From Agromyces cerinus (GTDB lineage Bacteria; Actinomycetota; Actinomycetes; Actinomycetales; Microbacteriaceae): a stretch of DNA of 64,000 bases. Positions 1-8,084 of this stretch are shown here, one piece after another. The notes below the pieces were generated by a model that searched no databases, was not told the DNA's origin, and saw only the letters and a program-made list of their open reading frames with translations. Each line of letters starts with the position of its first letter. Positions within the stretch are counted from its first letter, which is position 1. Position numbers and translations under genes: made by a program. The DNA lies in NCBI RefSeq assembly GCF_016907835.1, contig NZ_JAFBCT010000001.1, positions 3,913,731-3,977,730 of the forward strand. The letters run 5' to 3'.

Positions 1-2070
1 CTCGCGCGCGGCGATCGTGAGGGTCCACCGGCTGTCGGCCTGGTCGTCGACGAGCAGCACGCCGCCCGCCGGCACGTCGAGGCCGTCGGCCGAGAACCGG
101 TCCCACAGGCCGGCGAGCCGGAACGCGCTGTTGCCGCCCGGCTGGCCGGTAGGCCCCCCGTTCCGGAACTCGAGCGCGCCGAGGTACGGGAGCCGCCCGA
201 CCTCGGCGAGGCCTCGGGCGAGCGAGTCGACGAGCTGCGGGCGCGAGCGCGACGGCATCGCCACGACCGCGACCGGGCGCTCGGCCCAGCCCCAGCCGGC
301 GAGCACCCGCACGCACGCGCCGAGCACCTGCGGCGACACGGGGGCGTCGGGCGCGCCCGCTGCGAACAGCTCGCGCAGTGTGCCGCCCCACCCGAGGTCG
401 GTCAGTCGTGCCAGGGCCCGGCCGTCGCCCGCCTGCTCGGCGGGCGCGATGCGGCCCTTGACGTGCACGCCGAGACGGTCGGCTCCCGTCGGCCAGGCGC
501 GGCGCGGTTCGATCGGCACGCCCACACGGTCGAGCGATTCGGCGGCAGTGGCCGTGGCGGATGCTGCGATCTCACGCGGGAACCAGACGCCCGCGCAGTT
601 GTCGCACCGCCCGCAGGGCGCCGCCGTGTCGTCGTCGAGCGATCGCTGCAGGAACTCCATGCGGCATCCGTCGGTCTGCTCGTAGTCGATCATGTGCTGC
701 TGCTCGGCGAGCCGCTCGGCGGCGATGCGCTCGTAGCGCTCGGCGTCGTAGACCCACGGCATGCCCGTCGCGACCCAGCCGCCCTGCACCCGGCGCACGG
801 CGCCGTCGACGTCGAGCACCTTGAGCAGCAGCTCGAGCGGGGTGCGACGGATGTCGACCATCGCCTCGAGGGCCGGTGTCGAGACGGGCACGTCGGAGAG
901 GGCGCCGATGACGCGCTCCGCGCGCTCCTGATCGGGCATCGACGCGGTCGCGAAGTAGTGCCAGATCGCGGCGTCTTCGGTGCCGGGGAGCAGCAGCACG
1001 TCGGCGCTCTCGCTGGCGCGGCCGGCGCGACCGACCTGCTGGTAGTAGGCGACGGGCGACGACGGCGCGCCGAGGTGCAGTACGAATCCGAGGTCGGGCT
1101 TGTCGAAGCCCATGCCGAGCGCGCTCGTGGCGACGAGCGCCTTCACCTCGTTGCGCTTCAGCATGCCCTCGGACTCGGTGCGCTCGTCGGTGTCGGTCTG
1201 GCCCGTGTAGGCCCGCACCTCGTGGCCGCGTTCGCGCAGGAGGCGCGCGGTGTCGTTGGCAGCCGCGACGGTCAGCGTGTAGATGATGCCCGAGCCGGGC
1301 AGGTCGTCGAGGTGGCTGAGCAGCCAGGCGAGACGGCTCGGCGAATCGGGCAGGCGCAGCACCCCGAGCCGCAGCGATGCCCGGGCGAGCGGTCCGCGGA
1401 TCGTGAGGACCTCGGGCGCCTCCGCCCCGCCGTCGGCCGCGCCCGTGCCGAGCTGCTCTGCGACATCGGCGACGACCCGGCTGTTCGCCGTCGCCGTCGT
1501 GGCGAGCACCGGCACCTCGGCCGGCATCTGCGAGATGAGGTCGCGGAGCCGCCGGTAATCGGGCCGGAAGTCGTGGCCCCAGTCGCTGATGCAGTGCGCC
1601 TCGTCGACGACGAGCATGCCGATGCGCCGCACGAGGGCGGGCAGCTGCTCTTCGCGGAAGGTCGGGTTGTTGAGCCGCTCGGGAGAGACGAGCAGCACGT
1701 CGACCTCGTCGCGGTCGAGCTGGGCGAGCACGTCGCTCCACTCGTGCGGGTTCGTCGAGTTGATGGCCACGGCGCGCACCCCAGCACGCTCGGCGGCCGC
1801 GATCTGGTCGCGCATGAGGGCCAGCAGCGGTGAGACGAGCACGGTCGGCCCCGCGCCCTGCCGGCGGAGCAGCAGCGTCGCGACGAAGTACACCGCCGAC
1901 TTGCCCCACCCGGTGCGCTGCACGACGAGCGCACGGCGGCGCCCCTCGACCAGGGCCTCGATCGCCTCGAACTGCCCGTCGTGGAACTCGGCGTCGTCAC
2001 GCCCGACGAGTTCGCGCAGCGCGGCGAGCGCAGCGGATCGGGTATCGGCGGGCGGCGCTGCGAGGGTCAT
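1..2070 (-). CDS. recQ: RecQ-family ATP-dependent DNA helicase with C-terminal phosphoribosyltransferase-like domain (3' end outside window)
   Basis: An open frame runs from an ATG at 2070 to the window edge, 690 codons without a stop, so the C-terminus is missing. It reads as a 3'-5' superfamily 2 helicase that unwinds DNA during repair. Visible motifs are a Walker A variant QRTGWGKS (about residues 51-58), MRDQI, the DEAH box plus RecQ aromatic loop DEAHCISDWGHDFRPDY (about 152-168), and a four-cysteine zinc site ending CGRCDNC (about 470-490). The last 20 visible residues (VLLVDDQADSRWT) match the PRPP-binding loop of a phosphoribosyltransferase, as in the long actinobacterial RecQ form. 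CAGAGT lies 6 nt before the ATG and suggests a leaderless transcript. Because the frame has no stop inside the window, ORF callers that require one will miss it. Confidence 0.93.
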   Translation of the reverse strand, partial: MTLAAPPADTRSAALAALRELVGRDDAEFHDGQFEAIEALVEGRRRALVVQRTGWGKSAVYFVATLLLRRQGAGPTVLVSPLLALMRDQIAAAERAGVRAVAINSTNPHEWSDVLAQLDRDEVDVLLVSPERLNNPTFREEQLPALVRRIGMLVVDEAHCISDWGHDFRPDYRRLRDLISQMPAEVPVLATTATANSRVVADVAEQLGTGAADGGAEAPEVLTIRGPLARASLRLGVLRLPDSPSRLAWLLSHLDDLPGSGIIYTLTVAAANDTARLLRERGHEVRAYTGQTDTDERTESEGMLKRNEVKALVATSALGMGFDKPDLGFVLHLGAPSSPVAYYQQVGRAGRASESADVLLLPGTEDAAIWHYFATASMPDQERAERVIGALSDVPVSTPALEAMVDIRRTPLELLLKVLDVDGAVRRVQGGWVATGMPWVYDAERYERIAAERLAEQQHMIDYEQTDGCRMEFLQRSLDDDTAAPCGRCDNCAGVWFPREIAASATATAAESLDRVGVPIEPRRAWPTGADRLGVHVKGRIAPAEQAGDGRALARLTDLGWGGTLRELFAAGAPDAPVSPQVLGACVRVLAGWGWAERPVAVVAMPSRSRPQLVDSLARGLAEVGRLPYLGALEFRNGGPTGQPGGNSAFRLAGLWDRFSADGLDVPAGGVLLVDDQADSRWTLTIAARE

Positions 2071-2217
2071 CCCCCCACTCTGGCGCACGCGGCCGACAAG
2101 CGGCTGGGCGGAGTTCTGGAGCCACCTCAGATGGTGGGACGAAGAATAGGGCGATCTGCGGATGTCTCGAGCCCTCCTTAGCGAGGAGTCTCGACTCAGA
2201 CACACAGGAGCAGACAC

Positions 2218-2448
2218 ATGTTGATCTCGGAACTCGCCTTTCCCCACCTCGTCGCCGCCAACGACGAGCGCATCGACCGCGACCTCGAACGCCGCCGGGT
2301 GGCGCTGGAGCGCCGCGCCGAAGCCGCAGCGACTGCAGCCCCGGCCGCCGCGCGCACGTCCGCGGCATCCGTCGTGATGACCAGTGCACCGCGCCATGCG
2401 GCAACCCGCCGGCATCAGACGAACCGGATGCCGCGGCCCGCGGCGTAG
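2218..2448 (+). CDS. Small hypothetical protein, 76 aa
   Basis: Short gene with a good ribosome binding site (AGGAG, 7 nt before ATG). The N-terminal half (about residues 1-35) is charged and probably helical, with a run of Arg/Glu (ERRRVALERRAE). The second half is Ala- and Arg-rich with no recognisable fold. It has no signal peptide or membrane segment. It lies 147 nt from the divergent recQ start and 38 nt before a small membrane-protein gene on the same strand. I do not recognise the family. The start context supports it as a gene, but low complexity in the second half leaves doubt. Confidence 0.5.
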   Translation: MLISELAFPHLVAANDERIDRDLERRRVALERRAEAAATAAPAAARTSAASVVMTSAPRHAATRRHQTNRMPRPAA

Positions 2449-2486
2449 TGCTTGACGCACGCCGCTTCGCCGTCCACCCTGAACCC

Positions 2487-2867
2487 ATGAGCGAAATGAC
2501 GCGCACCGCCGCCCGTGGTGCGGCCTTCTGGATCTGCTACGCGGTCACGGTCATCAGTGCGGGGGTGAGCGTCACCTACTCGGTGCTCGCCGTGATCGAC
2601 GGCGGACTCGAGGCGAGCGACGCGCTCTACGCGACGTCGCGCAGCGTCGCGCTCGTCGTGATGGCGCTCGTGGCGCCGATGTTCCGGTCCGATGCCGGCC
2701 TCCTCGCCATCGCGGTGGCGATGACGATCGTGCAGGGCATCGACTCGTTCATCGGCGCGGTGCAGGGGGACGTGGGCAAGACGATCGGCCCGGCCGTGCT
2801 GTGCGTCGTGACGATCGTCGCCGCGACGTTCCTCGCCCGCAGCGACCGCATGCGCATGCTCGAGTGA
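2487..2867 (+). CDS. Small four-helix membrane protein, 126 aa
   Basis: Starts at the ATG of MSEMTRTAARG. The reading frame extends far upstream, but that part is antisense to recQ and is not credible. Four hydrophobic segments are visible, at about residues 12-32, 48-64, 69-90 and 98-118, with short polar loops and a basic C-terminus (ARSDRMRM). This architecture fits small integral membrane proteins of unknown function common in Microbacteriaceae. No catalytic or binding motif is visible. There is no strong Shine-Dalgarno before the start, so the exact start is moderately certain. It converges on the SpoIIAA-like gene across a 45-nt gap. Confidence 0.7.
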   Translation: MSEMTRTAARGAAFWICYAVTVISAGVSVTYSVLAVIDGGLEASDALYATSRSVALVVMALVAPMFRSDAGLLAIAVAMTIVQGIDSFIGAVQGDVGKTIGPAVLCVVTIVAATFLARSDRMRMLE

Positions 2868-2912
2868 AGTGACCGGCGCGCCGCCGGTCGGCGCCGGTCG
2901 GCGCCGACCGAG

Positions 2913-3311
2913 TCAGTCCGACGACGCGGAGGACGCCGCCGTCGTCGCCGACTCCGCCACCCAGGCGATCGCCTCGTCGCGCTGCGCCAGCGGGAACACG
3001 CGGAACTCCCCGGGTACGAGCCCGCCGAACGCGGTCGCGATACCCGCGAGCACGTCGTGGTCGGTGACGAACGCCGCTCGACCCCACGCCGAGTGGGGGA
3101 GGCCGATGAGCTTCGCGTCCTCCCACATCGCGCCGAGCGAGTAGTGGTCGAACTCCTCGCCCATGACGAAGACGCAGTCGACCCGCCCGCGCGCGTCGAG
3201 CGCGGCATGGATCGCCGGGTCGAGCACGTCGCGGTAGTCCTCGGCCTCGATCGTGCCGACGGCACGGAAGCCGATCACGCCTGCGGGCAGGCCGTCGAGT
3301 GGTTCGATCAT
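2913..3311 (-). CDS. SpoIIAA-like (STAS-fold) protein
   Basis: A 132-residue soluble protein that reads like the SpoIIAA-like/DUF3478 group. These small STAS-fold proteins often have a conserved DxxxY segment (here EAEDYRDVLDPAI, about residues 23-35) and a hydrophobic strand followed by EEFDHYSLGAMWED (about 52-65). The family has been linked to lipid-like ligand binding, but no catalytic role is established. The C-terminus is a low-complexity Ala/Ser tail. Its ATG overlaps the stop of the upstream TetR gene by 4 nt (ATGA), so the two are almost certainly translationally coupled and co-transcribed. Co-transcription with the putative phenylacetate regulator suggests, without proving, a role linked to that regulon. 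Confidence 0.82.
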   Translation of the reverse strand: MIEPLDGLPAGVIGFRAVGTIEAEDYRDVLDPAIHAALDARGRVDCVFVMGEEFDHYSLGAMWEDAKLIGLPHSAWGRAAFVTDHDVLAGIATAFGGLVPGEFRVFPLAQRDEAIAWVAESATTAASSASSD

Positions 3312-3958
3312 GCTGGTCCCCGTTCGATGAGCTCTTCGACGCGATTCGAGGTGGGCATGCGCAGCCCGTCGAGGGCGATGGCGATCACGTCGCCGGCGAG
3401 TCGGTCCGCGTCCTCCTTACCGCCCGGGCGGTACCACTCGACGATCGAGTTGATCATGCCGAAGGCGAGGCGCGCGACGACGCTCGGGTCGATGTCGGAG
3501 CGGAGGCTGCCCTCGGCCTGCGCCTCCTCGACGAGCGAGGTGACCGCCCGGTCGAACGCTCGTCGCCGGGCGAGGGCACGCCGCTCGACCTCGGTGTTGC
3601 CGCGCACGCGGAGCAGCAGCGTCACCGACGGCAGCTTCTCGACGAGCACGTGCACGGCGCCGCCGAGCACCGCCTCGAGCCGATCGGCGGCACGGCCCCG
3701 CGTGGCGCCCGACTCGCCGAGCACGCCCTCGAGAGCGCTGAGCGCATCGTCGAGCGCACGCTCGAGGATCTCGTCCTTCGAGGCGAAGTGGTGGTAGATC
3801 GCCGACTTCGACAGGCCGAGCCGATCGGCGAGCACCCCCATCGAGGTCGCGTCGTAGCCGTACTGGTTGAACGCGGCGACGGCGACCTCGAGGATCCCCT
3901 GCTGGTCGTACCCGGGGCGCCCGCGTCGAAGTGAACCGTTCTCAGACATCGCCATCAT
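3308..3958 (-). CDS. TetR/AcrR transcriptional regulator, probable phenylacetate-pathway repressor
   Basis: A 216-residue TetR-type repressor. The N-terminal helix-turn-helix (about residues 18-65) contains the typical GVLADRLGLSKSAIYHHFASKDEIL signature; the rest is a ligand-binding helical bundle. It lies immediately downstream of paaK on the same strand, so by position it is the best candidate for binding the palindrome between paaI and paaA and releasing it on phenylacetyl-CoA, as known for PaaR-type TetR proteins. Start choice is ambiguous among three Met codons (MMAMSENG); the first has GAGGA about 9 nt upstream. A hairpin of two inverted intergenic repeats separates it from paaK, so it may have its own promoter. 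It overlaps the SpoIIAA-like gene by 4 nt. Confidence 0.88.
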   Translation of the reverse strand: MMAMSENGSLRRGRPGYDQQGILEVAVAAFNQYGYDATSMGVLADRLGLSKSAIYHHFASKDEILERALDDALSALEGVLGESGATRGRAADRLEAVLGGAVHVLVEKLPSVTLLLRVRGNTEVERRALARRRAFDRAVTSLVEEAQAEGSLRSDIDPSVVARLAFGMINSIVEWYRPGGKEDADRLAGDVIAIALDGLRMPTSNRVEELIERGPA

Positions 3959-3986
3959 CTTCGCATCCTCTGCGCCGGTCTCCGCG

Positions 3987-4039
3987 GGTTGAGCCTGTCG
4001 ACACCCCGACCCGGGCGGCAGGTTTCGGCAGGCTCAACC
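3987..4039. terminator. Hairpin from two inverted GGTTGAGCCTGTCGAAACC-type repeats after paaK
   Basis: GGTTGAGCCTGTCGACACC at 3987-4005 is the near reverse complement of GGTTTCGGCAGGCTCAACC at 4021-4039. This gives a 19-bp imperfect stem with a 15-nt loop. The right arm overlaps the paaK stop codon: the TGA (minus strand, 4036-4034) is part of the repeat's GGTTGAGCC. It probably attenuates or terminates paaIK transcription before the TetR gene. There is no T-tract, so intrinsic termination is an inference. Confidence 0.55.
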
Positions 4040-5377
4040 CGCAGAACCGCGCAGGTCGTAGACGCGCTTGTACTTGCCCTCGCTGCGGGGGAGCGCACCC
4101 GGCTCCTCGAGCTGCACGGCGACGGTCGATCCGATGCCCTCCTTGATGCGCTTGGCGAGCACCACGGTGGCGGCCTGGCAGACCTCGATCGAGAGGTCGG
4201 GGTGCCGCTCGATGCGCACGGTCAGGTCGTCCATGGTGCCCGTGCGGCGCAGCTCGAGGATGAAGTGCGGGGTGAGCTGCTCGATGCCGAGCACGATCTC
4301 CTCGATCTGCGTCGGGAAGAGGTTCACGCCGCGCAGGATGATCATGTCGTCGTTGCGGCCCGTGATCTTCTCGATGCGGCGCATGCCGGGCCGGGCAGTG
4401 CCGGGCAGCAGTCGCGTGAGGTCGCGCGTGCGGTAGCGGATGACCGGGAACGCCTCCTTGGTGAGCGAGGTGAAGACGAGTTCGCCCATCTCGCCGTCGG
4501 GGAGCTGCGCGCCCGTCTCGCCGTCGATGATCTCGGGCAGGAAGTGGTCCTCCCAGATGTGCGGGCCGTCCTTCGTCTCGAGGCACTCGTTGCCGACGCC
4601 GGGGCCCATGACCTCGCTGAGGCCGTAGATGTCGAGCGCGTCGATGCCGAGGCGCTGCTCGAGTTCGTGGCGCATCTCGTTCGTCCACGGCTCGGCGCCG
4701 AGCACGGCGACCTTCAGCGAGGTCGATCGCGGGTCGATGCCCTGCTCGACCATGCAGTCGGCGATCGTCAGCAGGTAGCTCGGCGTGCAGAGGATCGCGT
4801 CGGGCTCGAAGTCGAGGATGAGCTGCACCTGACGCGCGGTCTGGCCGCCCGACATCGGGATGACGGTCGCGCCGAGCTTCTCGATGCCGCCGTGCGCGCC
4901 GAGGCCGCCGGTGAAGAGCCCGTAGCCGTAGGCGTTGTGCACCTTCATGCCGGGGCGGATGCCGCTGGCCCGCAGCGACCGCGCGATGAGCGTCGCCCAG
5001 CGGTCGAGGTCGCCCTTCGTGTAGCCCACGACGGTGGGGCGGCCCGTGGTGCCGCTCGAGGCGTGGATGCGCGCGACCTGCTCCATCGGCACGGCGAACA
5101 TGCCGAACGGGTAGGTCTGGCGCAGGTCCTCCTTGGTCGTGAAGGGCAGCTTCACGACGTCGGCGAGCGAGCGGATGTCTCGGGGGTGCACGCCCGCCTC
5201 GTCGAACTTCCTCGTGTAGAGGGGCACGTTGTCATAGGCGTGCTGCACGGTCTGCTGGAGGCGCTCGAGCTGGAGCGCCTCGACCTCGGCGCGGGTCATC
5301 CGCTCTTCGGGGTCGAGGTCCGCGGGTGCCGCTGGGGCGAGGCCGGAGATGGAGGGGGAGGTGGTCGTCGTCGACAC
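4034..5377 (-). CDS. paaK: Phenylacetate-CoA ligase
   Basis: Cytoplasmic AMP-forming enzyme that activates phenylacetate to phenylacetyl-CoA with ATP and CoA, the first step of the paa pathway. The 447 residues match the usual PaaK length. Visible are the P-loop-like HASSGTTGRPTVVGYT, the aromatic-substrate region YGYGLFTGGLG, the adenylation motif DIYGLSEVMGPGV, YRTRDL, and the mobile C-terminal domain GRNDDMIILRGVNLFPTQIEE. It starts at a GTG (MSTTTTSP) with CAGGAG 5 nt before it, 19 nt after the paaI stop, so the two form an operon. Its stop codon lies inside an intergenic repeat, so the last residues (RGSAG) abut repeat-derived DNA. Confidence 0.96.
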   Translation of the reverse strand: MSTTTTSPSISGLAPAAPADLDPEERMTRAEVEALQLERLQQTVQHAYDNVPLYTRKFDEAGVHPRDIRSLADVVKLPFTTKEDLRQTYPFGMFAVPMEQVARIHASSGTTGRPTVVGYTKGDLDRWATLIARSLRASGIRPGMKVHNAYGYGLFTGGLGAHGGIEKLGATVIPMSGGQTARQVQLILDFEPDAILCTPSYLLTIADCMVEQGIDPRSTSLKVAVLGAEPWTNEMRHELEQRLGIDALDIYGLSEVMGPGVGNECLETKDGPHIWEDHFLPEIIDGETGAQLPDGEMGELVFTSLTKEAFPVIRYRTRDLTRLLPGTARPGMRRIEKITGRNDDMIILRGVNLFPTQIEEIVLGIEQLTPHFILELRRTGTMDDLTVRIERHPDLSIEVCQAATVVLAKRIKEGIGSTVAVQLEEPGALPRSEGKYKRVYDLRGSAG

Positions 5378-5396
5378 GGGGGCTCCTGGTGGCGGG

Positions 5397-5807
5397 TCAG
5401 ATGGTGCGGTTGGTGGAGATCGAGCGGCCGCGGAACTCGGCGACGGCGTCGCCCTGCTCGTCGACGACCGTGACGTCGTAGAGGCCGGTGCGGCCGCTGC
5501 GTGCGCGGCGGACGGCGGTGGCGGTGAGGGTCTGCCCGGCGACCGTCGACTTCAGGAAGGTGATGTCGGCCCCGGCGGCGACCGTGATGGTGTGGTCTTC
5601 GTTGCAGGCGATCGCGAAGGCGGTGTCGGCGAGCGTGAAGACGAAGCCGCCATGAGTGATGTGGAAGCCGTTCGTCATGTCATCGCGCACCTGCATCGAG
5701 ACGACCGCGTGGCCCGGCTCGTCGACCTCGACGACCATGCCGAGCGCCGCGGAGGCCTGGTCGCGCTGCATCATCGCCCGGGTCGGGGTGGTCGCGGCAT
5801 CCGTCAT
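5397..5807 (-). CDS. paaI: Hotdog-fold phenylacetyl-CoA thioesterase
   Basis: A 136-residue thioesterase of the PaaI/4HBT family. It hydrolyses phenylacetyl-CoA and hydroxylated derivatives and is thought to rescue CoA from dead-end intermediates. The conserved core NGFHITHGGFVFTLADTAFA carries the HGG signature, and the catalytic Asp is in LADTAF. I chose the ATG at 5807 (MTDAATTPTR) because a strong GAGGAG lies 8 nt upstream. An in-frame ATG 105 nt further upstream would put coding sequence through the operator and promoters. It is the first gene of the leftward paa operon, transcribed from the divergent region shared with paaA. Confidence 0.94.
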   Translation of the reverse strand: MTDAATTPTRAMMQRDQASAALGMVVEVDEPGHAVVSMQVRDDMTNGFHITHGGFVFTLADTAFAIACNEDHTITVAAGADITFLKSTVAGQTLTATAVRRARSGRTGLYDVTVVDEQGDAVAEFRGRSISTNRTI

Positions 5808-5867
5808 CTGAAGCTCCTCGTCGAGTTCATGTGTTCGCGCGCGTTGCCGCAGCGCTCGACATGAGCA

Positions 5868-5893
5868 TATACTAACTGAACGATCGGTTAGTA
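5868..5893. promoter_or_regulatory. TetR-type palindromic operator in the paaI/paaA divergent promoter region
   Basis: A 24-bp near-perfect palindrome spans 5870-5893, with arms TACTAAC and GTTAGTA around a GA.CG.TC core; only two symmetric pairs differ. It overlaps TATACT (5868-5873), a good rightward -10, and TAGTAT on the other strand, a leftward -10. One bound repressor dimer would block both arms. The nearby TetR protein is the obvious candidate, by inference. Confidence 0.8.
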
Positions 5894-5923
5894 ATGCCGA
5901 ATCCAGAGACACAGGAGTCGACG

Positions 5924-6913
5924 ATGACCTCTCCAGCAGACCTCAGCGTGGTCGACCCGGAGCTCTCCGTGGAGGAGGCCCGGTTCAACGACCTCATCGC
6001 CGCCGACTCCCGCATCGAGCCCCGCGACTGGATGCCCGATGCCTACCGCAAGACGCTCATCCGGCAGATCTCGCAGCATGCGCACTCCGAGATCATCGGC
6101 ATGCAGCCCGAGTCGAACTGGATCACGCGCGCCCCGAGCCTGAAGCGCAAGGCGATCCTCATGGCGAAGGTGCAAGACGAGGCCGGCCACGGGCTCTACC
6201 TCTACTCGGCGGCGCAGACCCTCGGCATCACGCGCGAGGAGATGACGGACCAGCTCATCACCGGCCGGGCACGCTACTCGTCGATCTTCAACTACACGAC
6301 GCCGACGTGGGCCGACATGGGCGCGATCGGATGGCTCGTCGACGGCGCCGCGATCTGCAACCAGGTGCCGCTCTGCCGCGCCTCGTACGGCCCGTACGGC
6401 CGGGCGATGGTGCGCATCTGCAAAGAAGAGTCGTTCCACCAGCGCCAGGGCTTCGAGATCCTGCTCGAGCTCATGCAGGGCACCGAGGCGCAGCGCGAGA
6501 TGGCTCAGGACGCGGTGAACCGCTGGTACTGGCCCGCGCTGCAGATGTTCGGCCCGCCCGACGACCAGTCGCCGAACTCCGCCCAGTCGATGGCGTGGAA
6601 CATCAAGCGCTTCTCGAACGACGAGCTGCGCCAGCGCTTCGTCGGCATGCTCGTGCCGCAGGCCGAGGTCATGGGCGTGACGCTGCCCGACCCGAACCTG
6701 CGCTTCAACGAGGAGACCGACGAGTACGACATGAGCGAGATCGACTGGACCGAGTTCAACGAGGTGCTCGCGGGCCGCGGCCCGGCGAACGCCGAGCGCA
6801 TCCGCCGACGCCGCGAGGCCCACGAAGACGGGGCCTGGGTGCGCGAGGCGGCGCACGAGTACGCCCGCAAGCAGTCCGAGCGCGCGCTCGCCGCAGCAGG
6901 GGCGGTGGCGTGA
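5924..6913 (+). CDS. paaA: 1,2-phenylacetyl-CoA epoxidase, catalytic subunit A
   Basis: Catalytic di-iron subunit of the multicomponent monooxygenase that epoxidises the ring of phenylacetyl-CoA. It has a ferritin-like four-helix fold. Metal ligands are visible in two helices: [14 protein letters not shown] (E..H) and [12 protein letters not shown] (E..H). I chose the ATG of MTSPADLSV because AGGAG lies 6 nt upstream; an in-frame ATG 30 nt earlier sits at the operator edge with no ribosome site. The 329 residues fit the family. Its stop overlaps the paaB start by 1 nt (TGATG), and it is the first gene of paaABCDE. Expression should follow the TACTAAC/GTTAGTA operator just upstream. Confidence 0.97.
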   Translation: MTSPADLSVVDPELSVEEARFNDLIAADSRIEPRDWMPDAYRKTLIRQISQHAHSEIIGMQPESNWITRAPSLKRKAILMAKVQDEAGHGLYLYSAAQTLGITREEMTDQLITGRARYSSIFNYTTPTWADMGAIGWLVDGAAICNQVPLCRASYGPYGRAMVRICKEESFHQRQGFEILLELMQGTEAQREMAQDAVNRWYWPALQMFGPPDDQSPNSAQSMAWNIKRFSNDELRQRFVGMLVPQAEVMGVTLPDPNLRFNEETDEYDMSEIDWTEFNEVLAGRGPANAERIRRRREAHEDGAWVREAAHEYARKQSERALAAAGAVA

Positions 6914-7218
6914 TGTCGACACCCGGTGAGATCGGCACCGAGGCCTGGCCCCTCTGGGAGGTCTTCGTGCGCGCCAACCGCGGCCTCTCGCACGTGCACG
7001 TCGGCTCGCTGCACGCGCCCGACGCCGACATGGCGGTGCGCAACGCGCGCGACCTCTACACGCGCCGGAACGAGGGGATCTCGATCTGGGTCGTGCCCGC
7101 CGACGCGATCACGACGAGCGACCCCGACGCGAAGGGCGCCTTCTTCGAGAGCCCCGCCGGCAAGAACTACCGCCACGCGGTCTACTACACGAAGAGCGAA
7201 GGGGTGAAGCACCTGTGA
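6913..7218 (+). CDS. paaB: 1,2-phenylacetyl-CoA epoxidase subunit B
   Basis: A 101-residue small subunit of the phenylacetyl-CoA epoxidase, needed for assembly of the PaaABCE complex rather than catalysis. It matches the family: WPLWEVFVRANRGLSHVHVGSLHA near the N-terminus, then DMAVRNARDLYTRR and the VWVVP-like strand (SIWVVPADAI). The ATG overlaps the paaA stop by one base, and its own stop overlaps the paaC GTG by four bases, so the subunits are made by coupled translation. Nothing is unusual in length or composition. Confidence 0.96.
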   Translation: MSTPGEIGTEAWPLWEVFVRANRGLSHVHVGSLHAPDADMAVRNARDLYTRRNEGISIWVVPADAITTSDPDAKGAFFESPAGKNYRHAVYYTKSEGVKHL

Positions 7219-8084
7219 GCGGCGCCGACCTCGACCCGCACGGCGACGTCCACGGCGATGTCTCCGTCGATCGTCTCGCGCTCGCCGACGAGCTCGCGGG
7301 CACCGCGGCCGACGGCAGCACGGCGGTCGCCTCTGCGGATGCCGCGGAGTACGCGCTGCGCCTCGGCGACGACGCCCTCGTGCTCGCCCAGCAGCTCGGC
7401 ATGTGGATCGCCCGCGCCCCCGAGCTCGAAGAGGACGTCGCGCTCGGCAACATCGCCCTCGACCTCATCGGACACGCCCGATCGCTGCTGCACTACGCCG
7501 GCACCGCGAGCGGTCGCAGCGAAGACGACCTCGCCTACTGGCGGAACGAACCCGAATTCCGCAACGCCTGGCTCTTCGAGCAGCCGAACGGCGACTTCGC
7601 CCACACGATCGCGCGGCAGCTCGCGGCATCCGTCTACCTGTACGAGCTGTACTCGCGACTCGTCGACTCCACCGACCCGACGCTCTCGGCGATCGCCGCG
7701 AAGTCGGTGAAGGAGGTCGACTACCACCGCGACCACGCGACCCAGTGGGTGCTGCGGCTCGCGGGCGGCACCGAGGAGTCGCGTCGCCGCATGCTCCTCG
7801 CGATCATCGACACCTGGCCCTACGTCGACGAGCTGTTCGTCGACGATGCGCTCGTCGAGCGGCTCGCCGCAGCGGGCATCGCGGTGCTGCCGTCGACCCT
7901 GCGCCCGGCGTTCGACGCCGTCATCGACGAGGTCTTCGCCGAGGCCGTGCTGGAGCGCCCGACCGGGCGCACGGCGTTCATCGCCTCGGGCGGCGGACGA
8001 CACGGCAGCCACACCGAGCACCTCGGGCCGCTCCTCGCCGAGATGCAGGTGCTCGCCCGCGCGCACCCCGGAGCATCATGGTGA
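7215..8084 (+). CDS. paaC: 1,2-phenylacetyl-CoA epoxidase subunit C
   Basis: Structural partner of PaaA, with the same ferritin-like fold but no functional di-iron centre; it forms the heterodimer with PaaA. It begins at a GTG overlapping the paaB stop (GTGA). Landmarks are the helix DALVLAQQLGMWIARAP, GNIALDLIGHARSLL, and SVKEVDYHRDHATQWVLRL. The N-terminal 30 residues, Asp/His/Gly-rich before the helix bundle, are longer than in proteobacterial PaaC. The 289 residues otherwise fit. The stop overlaps the paaD start by 7 nt. Confidence 0.95.
   Translation: MSGADLDPHGDVHGDVSVDRLALADELAGTAADGSTAVASADAAEYALRLGDDALVLAQQLGMWIARAPELEEDVALGNIALDLIGHARSLLHYAGTASGRSEDDLAYWRNEPEFRNAWLFEQPNGDFAHTIARQLAASVYLYELYSRLVDSTDPTLSAIAAKSVKEVDYHRDHATQWVLRLAGGTEESRRRMLLAIIDTWPYVDELFVDDALVERLAAAGIAVLPSTLRPAFDAVIDEVFAEAVLERPTGRTAFIASGGGRHGSHTEHLGPLLAEMQVLARAHPGASW

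Noticed and set aside
572-1909. A 445-codon minus-strand frame opposite and out of frame with recQ
   Set aside because: Low-complexity Arg/Ala translation. The recQ frame (open to the window edge) has all helicase motifs.
2074-2188. Hairpin CTCCT/AGGAG before the small 2218 gene as a riboswitch
   Set aside because: Only 5 bp of stem and no conserved aptamer; too weak to claim.
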